Origin: DATKKX01 sp035542775
GTDB taxonomy: Bacteria; Planctomycetota; Phycisphaerae; UBA1845; UTPLA1
Assembly (NCBI GenBank): GCA_035542775.1
Contig: DATKKX010000413.1
Span: 1 to 29,514 of the forward strand
Length of the DNA stretch: 29,514 bases
Direction of reading: 5' to 3'
The translations under genes and the position numbers were made by a program. The notes under the pieces were generated by a model. The model worked only from the letters and a program-made list of their open reading frames with translations. It had not been told where the DNA came from and searched no databases. Shown here piece by piece: positions 24,387-29,514 of this stretch (positions are counted from its first letter, which is position 1; each line of letters starts with the position of its first letter).

Positions 24387-25682
24387 ATGACCCTGCGCTG
24401 CCCAAGATGCCGCCAGAAAGTTACTGTCCCCGACAAATTCGCCGGCAAGGCCGTTCGCTGCCCGGCCTGCAACCGAGCCTTTGCCGTACCCAAGCTCCAA
24501 GCCGCTGTCGGCCGTTCCGAGAACGACTCGGACCTGAGCCGCGAAGATCTCGCCAAGCTCGAATCCAGCAGCGAAGTACTCTCCAAGCGCGAGCTGAACA
24601 AGATACGCTCGCATCCTCCCGCGGACGCCGATGACAGCGGCTCAGTCCGTGTCTGCCCCAATTGCAAAAAGGAGGTTCTGGGCAAGGATCCCTACGCGGA
24701 GGTGCTCTGTTCCCACTGTTGGCAGCCCATCCCCGCCCTGATCAAGGGAAGCAAATCCGGCGCGGCCTTTGCCGCCATCAAGGCCAGGCGCGCCGCCACG
24801 GAAGGGCCGGCCGTTTTCTACGCCGAGCTCACCTCTTGCCTGACCTATCCTCTTCCCGCCCTGGGCTCCGTTTTCACCGCCGCCGTGGTCGCCGTCGCCG
24901 CCGGCCTGCTGCCCGCCGCCGCCATCACCGGTGGAATCAGATTGATGGCACAATATGCCGTCGGGTCCACCCAGGGCGTCGCTAAAAGCGACCTCTCCGG
25001 CGTGACGTTGCTGCTGATGGCCGTATTCGCTATCGAGGTCTTTGTCTTCTCGGCGATTGCCATGCACCTGTTCCTCGATGTCGTGCGGACCACGTTCGTC
25101 CAGAACGATCGCCCGCCCGACCTGGCATGGGGGCCGCGCTCCTGGGGCAAGAGCTTCTTTGCCTACCTGGTCTTCCTCATCTACCTGGGCCTGATGACCT
25201 ACCTGCTTACCGCTCTCATGGTGCACGGCGACGTGGTCAAGATGCTTCTCAGCGGGCGGTTCACCGAAATCGTCGCCACCGGCGGCACGGGCCTTGTCGT
25301 CGGACTGGTCGTGATCTCTTTCGGGATTCCTATGAGCCTCATGGGCATTGCCATGACGTCCGCGCTGCAGGGGCTCAATCCGGTCAATGTCATCAGGTCT
25401 ATCGCCCGCACCCACGTGCATTACGTGTTCCTGGTTCTGCTGCTGGCGGTCTATGGCATCATGTTTACCGCCGCCTTCGCGACCATCATCTTCGACTGGT
25501 TCCTCCCCCGCTTCGACAAGATGGTGAAGGGCTCGGCCGAGGGTGACCTGGCCCAGGTCGCTCTGTCACTGGTGGCCTGGGGCGTGGTCATGGGCTTCTT
25601 CTATTACGGCACCTACGTCCTGGCGCGGCTCCACGGCCAATTCGCCCGGGCGTTCCGCAAGGACCTCGCCTTCGGCGACTGA
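24387..25682 (+). CDS. Zinc-ribbon polytopic membrane protein
   Basis: A 431-residue protein of unknown function. Seen: an N-terminal MJ0042-like zinc ribbon with C5, C8, C25 and C28 ('CPRCRQKVTVPDKFAGKAVRCPAC'-type pattern at residues 5-28), a charged linker, and a second ribbon with C90, C93, C108 and C111. About six transmembrane segments follow between residues 150 and 415 ('FTAAVVAVAAGLLPAAA', 'LLLMAVFAIEVFVFSAIAM', 'FFAYLVFLIYLGLMTYLLTA', 'GLVVGLVVISFGIPMSLMG', 'YVFLVLLLAVYGIMFTAAFA', 'VALSLVAWGVVMGFFYYG'). This combination of ribbon plus DUF4013-like membrane region is common in planctomycetes. Start ATG 24387; the ribosome binding site is weak (GAGA). Its stop is 6 bp from the end of the convergent O-antigen-ligase-like gene. 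Confidence 0.82.
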   Translation: MTLRCPRCRQKVTVPDKFAGKAVRCPACNRAFAVPKLQAAVGRSENDSDLSREDLAKLESSSEVLSKRELNKIRSHPPADADDSGSVRVCPNCKKEVLGKDPYAEVLCSHCWQPIPALIKGSKSGAAFAAIKARRAATEGPAVFYAELTSCLTYPLPALGSVFTAAVVAVAAGLLPAAAITGGIRLMAQYAVGSTQGVAKSDLSGVTLLLMAVFAIEVFVFSAIAMHLFLDVVRTTFVQNDRPPDLAWGPRSWGKSFFAYLVFLIYLGLMTYLLTALMVHGDVVKMLLSGRFTEIVATGGTGLVVGLVVISFGIPMSLMGIAMTSALQGLNPVNVIRSIARTHVHYVFLVLLLAVYGIMFTAAFATIIFDWFLPRFDKMVKGSAEGDLAQVALSLVAWGVVMGFFYYGTYVLARLHGQFARAFRKDLAFGD

Positions 25683-25688
25683 TGCCGA

Positions 25689-28415
25689 TTATCCCCCCGG
25701 TTTGGGGCGGCCGCCCGTTTCGAACTGCTGAGCCGTGTTGCAGACGTTCGTGTAATAAGCCGGACGATTTGCCTCGGGCAGCTTGGTCAGATCCGCGCAA
25801 GCCTGTCGATAGAGTCTGGTCAGCTCGCGCCGGATGTCGGCGTCGGTTAACTGGTCCGGCGGCAGGCCGGCGAGGACCCGCTCCATCAGATGCCGCTCGT
25901 CCCCCGCTTCCACATGCAGCAAAGAGGACAACCGCCACAGGGGACGTAGGTTTTCCGGGAATTCCGTGAGGATGACTTCCCCGCCGATGAGGCCCTCCTG
26001 CGGCCTGGGATGGGCGACGGCCTCGTGCTTGGTTCCGAGCACGGCGTATTTCTCGGCGATCCCGATGGCGTCGTAGGCCTCGCGGTAGTTGGCGGAATTG
26101 GAGGTGTAGAGCATCCGCGCCAGCGTGTAGAAGGCGTCCACCTCGGCCTCGGAGCGGCGGCGGTAGGGATTCTGCTCCTGTTCCAGGCGGCGATAGAAGT
26201 CGGCGGCCAGACGCTGATCGGCGATCGCCGGGGCCGTCGAGCCCGCCTGCTCTTTGGCATAGGCGCTGATCCGCAGCAGCTCGACGGTCGGTTCGGCGGC
26301 GGAGCGGTCCGGCTTCGCGGATGCGATTTGCCGGGCTGCCAGTAGCTCCTGTTCCAGTGTTTCCATGGCCGCCGGCTGGGACAACGTGTCGGCGAGGATC
26401 ATCTTGACCCGGTCATCCAGGGCTCCCGAGCGGAGCGACCTCTGGGCGCAGCGCAGTCGCCCCACTGGATCGTCCGTGAGCAGTCGGGCATAAAGGAAGT
26501 TAGCCTGGCCGTTGAAGGGATCGAGGCGCGGACTGAGGGCCTCTTCGAGAATGCGCTGGGCTTCAACCGTCTCGCCCAACTGGATCAGAATCATGGCATA
26601 GCCCGGAAGCGTAGTAGTTTGGCCGGGAATTCGCCGGTACAACGCCTGCCAGAGCCTCTTGGCGGCCTCCATGAGACTTCGATCCGGCCGGGCGCGGATC
26701 GCATCCAGGGCCAGAAAGGCGTTGTTGCTCTCCGCCGGCAAGGTCTTTTCGGCCCATAGTCTCTCCAGGCGGCAGGTGTCGAGGCAGAGAGTGCGGCGGC
26801 CTTCGGCCTCGGCGCGGCTGACGTCGGTCGCGCTGATCGCGAAGCAGGCCGCTGCCGCGACGATGGACAGAAGCGCTGCGGCACGGTTGCGGCGGCAGGG
26901 GGCGGGCTTGCCCCGGCCATCACACAACACAGCCAGCAGGCCCAGGAGCGTCCAGTACCAGAGCGGCATGATCGGGCCGCGGAGCGTGATGCTTGCCGAG
27001 TCCAGCACCATGATGGCGACCAGCCCGGCGATCAGGGCTACAAGCATGGCCCGGGTCGAGCGCTCGGCGGCCGCTCCTTCGGCGTCGGCGGGCCGATCAC
27101 CGCTGGAGTCGGGCCGGCGGTACAGCCGCCGGATACCGCAGACGATGATGCCGACCGGGATGGCGAGATAGAGGATGCCCGCCGGCAGGCCCAGCTCGGT
27201 GGCGGCCTGGAGCCACTCGTTGTGGGCGTACGGGTCGGTGCTGCCGTGGTAGACGTGCGGCTCGTAGGCGCGGAGCGGGGCGACGAGGTTGGTCAACTCC
27301 ACGATCAGCGTGTCAGGCCCGGTGCCCAGGAGCGGGTGCTTGCCTACCAGGCCGGCGCAGAGCCTCCAGTACTCAAAGCGGAGGGCGACGGGCCCGGCCC
27401 GCTGGACGTCGCGGCTCCTGACCTGGCCGACGACGTAAGCGGCGGCTCCGGCGACGGCGAGGACCACCACCGCGGCGATGATGGCGTCTGTGATTCGCCG
27501 GGGATAGCGCAGCCGGATGAGCATCGCTCCCGCGACCAATGCGGCGAAGACCAGGCCCATGGCCGGGGCACGGCGGCCGGCCTGCTCGACGACGAAGAGC
27601 GAGACGAGGCACGCGACGGCGAGGAACGCCTTGGTCGCCAGCGCCGGCGGCGACCGGCCCGGCGACAGGATCAAGCCGGCGGCCAGCGCCGCCCAGACCG
27701 CGGCGAGGGCGCCGGTGATGGTGATGGGGCCGATGGGCCAGATGTAGTAAGCAAGGTCGCGTTCGGCGCTGTAGGCGATGCTGAAGAGGAGGGAGACCAG
27801 CCCGATCGCCAGGAGACCGAGGGCAGCGTGGCGGGCCATCCGCAGCGAGAAGGTCCGGGCGATGATGACCGCCCAGCCGGCGCCGGCGACGAAGCGGACG
27901 ATCCAGCCCCAAGAGAGGTCGAAGGACCGGTTGATCGCGGCGGAGAGCAGCGACAGGACGGTGACACCGAGCGCGGTCCAGAGGAGCCAGCTCTGCGCGG
28001 AGGAGGAGCGTGACGGCTGACCGGCGAGCCCGGCACGTTGCGCCGGCGGCTTGTCGGCATCGCCGGGCTTGCCATTGCCGGGCCTGCCTTTGCCGGCCGC
28101 CTGCCTCTCACGGCGGGTGGTTCCGCTTGGGGGATCGAGCGGCGTCAGCGGTGCGGCGCGGGCGAGGCGGACGGCCGTGAGCAGCAGGACGATGCCGAGG
28201 CCGATCGGCAGCACGACGTCGCGGACATCGGCGCTGCCGGCCGTGGGCAGAGGCAGCGTCAGCAGGTTGGCCACCGCTTCGATGGCGGGGTTCCAGGTCT
28301 GCCCGCGGTTGAAGGAGGTCTGACTGGTCGGCCCGGCGCCGGAGTAGAGGCAGGTGACGCCCGCGTTGGCGAGTATGACGGTCAGGACCAGTAAGAGGGC
28401 GAATCCGCGGGTCAT
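25689..28415 (-). CDS. O-antigen ligase/polymerase-family membrane protein with C-terminal TPR-like domain
   Basis: A 908-residue envelope protein. Roughly the first 520 residues are polytopic membrane sequence with about 12 hydrophobic segments. The family-typical Wzy_C/WaaL periplasmic loop ('LLGTGPDTLIVEL', then 'DPYAHNEWLQAATELGLPAGIL' around residues 390-415) contains the conserved His-Asn and Glu-Leu-Gly positions. A low-complexity Gly/Lys/Pro linker (about 100-140) interrupts the N-terminal helices. The remaining ~390 residues are soluble, helical and TPR-like ('GYAMILIQLGETVEAQRILEEAL', 'ANFLYARLLTDDPVGRLRCAQ'), as in other large ligase-TPR proteins. The expected role is transfer or polymerisation of a surface polysaccharide on the periplasmic side; O-antigen itself is not shown. 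No other polysaccharide genes are adjacent. The ATG (28415) has AAGGG unusually close upstream. Confidence 0.88.
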   Translation of the reverse strand: MTRGFALLLVLTVILANAGVTCLYSGAGPTSQTSFNRGQTWNPAIEAVANLLTLPLPTAGSADVRDVVLPIGLGIVLLLTAVRLARAAPLTPLDPPSGTTRRERQAAGKGRPGNGKPGDADKPPAQRAGLAGQPSRSSSAQSWLLWTALGVTVLSLLSAAINRSFDLSWGWIVRFVAGAGWAVIIARTFSLRMARHAALGLLAIGLVSLLFSIAYSAERDLAYYIWPIGPITITGALAAVWAALAAGLILSPGRSPPALATKAFLAVACLVSLFVVEQAGRRAPAMGLVFAALVAGAMLIRLRYPRRITDAIIAAVVVLAVAGAAAYVVGQVRSRDVQRAGPVALRFEYWRLCAGLVGKHPLLGTGPDTLIVELTNLVAPLRAYEPHVYHGSTDPYAHNEWLQAATELGLPAGILYLAIPVGIIVCGIRRLYRRPDSSGDRPADAEGAAAERSTRAMLVALIAGLVAIMVLDSASITLRGPIMPLWYWTLLGLLAVLCDGRGKPAPCRRNRAAALLSIVAAAACFAISATDVSRAEAEGRRTLCLDTCRLERLWAEKTLPAESNNAFLALDAIRARPDRSLMEAAKRLWQALYRRIPGQTTTLPGYAMILIQLGETVEAQRILEEALSPRLDPFNGQANFLYARLLTDDPVGRLRCAQRSLRSGALDDRVKMILADTLSQPAAMETLEQELLAARQIASAKPDRSAAEPTVELLRISAYAKEQAGSTAPAIADQRLAADFYRRLEQEQNPYRRRSEAEVDAFYTLARMLYTSNSANYREAYDAIGIAEKYAVLGTKHEAVAHPRPQEGLIGGEVILTEFPENLRPLWRLSSLLHVEAGDERHLMERVLAGLPPDQLTDADIRRELTRLYRQACADLTKLPEANRPAYYTNVCNTAQQFETGGRPKPGG

Positions 28416-28539
28416 GCCCTTACATGGTCGTGCCTGAGGGCGAGGTTCGCAAGCGGGCAGGAAAGGGCCGCCGCCTTCCGCCAGGGAGTGCGATCTTTGG
28501 TCGGAAGGTCACCGGCGCAGCGGGCTGAGCGGTTGGCGG

Positions 28540-28574
28540 TCAGCCGTCAGCGTTCAGCCATCGGCCTTCGGCCT
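28540..28574. repeat. Heptamer tandem repeat array (TCAGCCN)
   Basis: Five consecutive 7-bp units: TCAGCCG, TCAGCGT, TCAGCCA, TCGGCCT, TCGGCCT. The period is exact and the consensus is TCAGCCN. Confidence 0.8.
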
Positions 28575-28892
28575 AGGAAAGCCGATGGAGGCGGCCTGTG
28601 CGATCGGCGAACATCCGCGATGGGCATGTCCCGGGCAGTTGCACATGCCGCGAAAAATTTTTACTGCAAATCGTCGCAACGAGGTGCAATTGGGTCCTCC
28701 TTTCGAGACCGGGCGACCAATTTCTGCCGGGCGCCGGGCCGAAGCTATCAGCCATCCGCGGCGCGCAGTCGGATTGGCCGGACACTTACAGATGCTATTC
28801 TAACATTAACCTAACATCCGACGGAAGTCAAGCGGGAATGCGGAAGAAAATTCCAGATCGGCGGGGTTGGGGCCGGCAGGGCCGGGTGGGGT

Positions 28893-28920
28893 GAACGCGG
28901 AACGGGGAGCGGGGAACGCG
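28893..28920. repeat. Second heptamer tandem repeat array (GAACGSG)
   Basis: Four consecutive 7-bp units: GAACGCG, GAACGGG, GAGCGGG, GAACGCG. Same period as the array at 28540 but a different sequence. Confidence 0.75.
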
Positions 28921-29090
28921 GATCCTCTGGGCGCGTCGCGGCCGGGCCTTGTTGAGGCGGGGCTTCGCAAGCGCGGTGCGTTTGACGACCGCCATTGGCG
29001 GATGACAATACGCAGATGGCTCAATCCGATGACGGCTATCCGCAGCCGGCGTCGCCCCTCGTGTTTTTGCATTTCCGGCCGGAATTCGCG

Positions 29091-29120
29091 TTGCGCAGGG
29101 CGGTTTGGATAGACTATTAC
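29091..29120 (+). promoter_or_regulatory. Possible promoter for the beta-propeller gene
   Basis: TTGCGC (29091-29096), 18-nt spacer, TATTAC (29115-29120); it would give a leader of about 50 nt to the ATG at 29177. Weak match, by eye. Confidence 0.25.
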
Positions 29121-29176
29121 ACTACGGGCAGCACGGTTCGCGGCCGGCTGGGCATGGACCGCACAGGGAGTATTCC

Positions 29177-29514
29177 ATGACCGCGTGGAGGATCGGGCTC
29201 TCAGCGTGGATCATTATTCTCGCTTCCATGGCCACCGTCGCCAATGGGGACGCCGATGAGCCACGGCCCGAACGGGTGCAGTATCCGGTCATCAGGGGGC
29301 AGCCATCCTTCAGTTACGACGGGCGTTACCTGGGCTTGATTGTCGAGAACCGGGATAAGGGTACGCGTAAGCCGTGCTCGCGTGTTCGCGTGCTTGATAC
29401 GACGACATGGATGCCGATCGAGTCGGGCGTTCCCGAGGTGACCGCGTTCGCGGGCTTGGCGTGGGCGCCGAACGAGCAGGCTTTCGTTTGCGGTCTATGG
29501 GCGGGATTGGGGCA
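29177..29514 (+). CDS. Exported beta-propeller-like protein, N-terminal fragment (3' end outside window)
   Basis: ATG 29177 has AGGGAG 6 nt upstream (29165-29170) and the frame is open to the window end (112 complete codons). Seen: a signal peptide (residues 1-23, 'IGLSAWIIILASMATVANG', cleavage likely after VANG or nearby), a short charged linker, then 'PSFSYDGRYLGLIVEN' and later 'LAWAPNEQAFVCGLW', both of the PD40/TolB-like beta-propeller blade type. The rest of the protein, and any peptidase or other domain after the propeller, lies outside. A periplasmic or surface location is expected. Confidence 0.8.
   Translation, partial: MTAWRIGLSAWIIILASMATVANGDADEPRPERVQYPVIRGQPSFSYDGRYLGLIVENRDKGTRKPCSRVRVLDTTTWMPIESGVPEVTAFAGLAWAPNEQAFVCGLWAGLG

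Larger units (their letters stand above)
28416..29176. other. Repeat-rich intergenic region
   Basis: About 760 bases between divergent genes with no supported gene. It contains two separate heptamer arrays (28540-28574 and 28893-28920), an A/T block (AAAAATTTTT near 28653-28662) and an imperfect inverted repeat at 28665-28688 (TGCAAATCGT/ACGAGGTGCA round CGCA). Translations of the frames here are Arg/Pro/Gly-rich and look non-coding. Confidence 0.5.

Overview
The window is GC-rich bacterial chromosomal DNA that most resembles a planctomycete, probably of the Phycisphaerae side. The evidence is the mix of protein types: secreted Cys-rich proteins carrying dockerin-type Ca2+ loops outside any cellulosome context, a DCNxNGIPDECDI repeat protein, small 'CPxCGYxLRGLxExRCPECG' zinc-ribbon membrane proteins, an MJ0042-like zinc-ribbon membrane protein, an excisionase-type HTH fused to a receiver domain, and a bacterial topoisomerase VI A subunit. 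Taxonomy is inferred from these families only; there is no rRNA or other phylogenetic marker here.

Layout. 3-452: C-terminal end of a secreted dockerin protein. 453-1342: no convincing gene. 1343-6007: a 1554-residue exported Cys-rich multidomain protein with an internal dockerin, followed by a strong hairpin. 6315-7691 (-): MmgE/PrpD-family protein, divergent from a metallo-beta-lactamase-fold hydrolase (7918-8823, +). 9035-9712 (-): LexA repressor, with about 1 kb of structured, apparently non-coding DNA between it and glyA. 10750-12830 (+): glyA (serine hydroxymethyltransferase), translationally coupled to a lipoprotein gene; the glyA leader holds nested hairpins and a terminator-like stem just before the ribosome binding site. 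13008-13619 (+): HTH-receiver regulator. 13717-15945 (-): methionyl-tRNA synthetase and a small zinc-ribbon membrane protein. 16253-17104 (-): alpha/beta hydrolase. 17285-21030 (+): two consecutive ABC transporter modules, each ATPase then ABC-2-like permease, in one apparent operon. 21099-21911 (-): Ca2+-loop repeat protein built on a 57-bp tandem array. 22264-23433 (+): topoisomerase VI subunit A without a neighbouring B subunit. 23523-24038 (-): thiol peroxidase Tpx. 24387-25682 (+): zinc-ribbon polytopic membrane protein, tail to tail (6-bp gap) with a 908-residue O-antigen-ligase/TPR protein (25689-28415, -). 28416-29176: intergenic, with two different heptamer tandem arrays. 29177-end: start of a secreted beta-propeller-like protein.

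How it fits together: most of the window is housekeeping (one-carbon metabolism, tRNA charging, SOS repression, peroxide defence) interleaved with cell-envelope and secreted proteins. Genes are in short units on alternating strands. I see no tRNA, rRNA, CRISPR array, transposase, integrase, toxin-antitoxin or recognisable defence island. The best candidates for something undescribed are the structured glyA leader, the orphan Top6A gene and the large Cys-rich protein with a mid-protein dockerin. Promoters and RNA structures were found by eye and are tentative.
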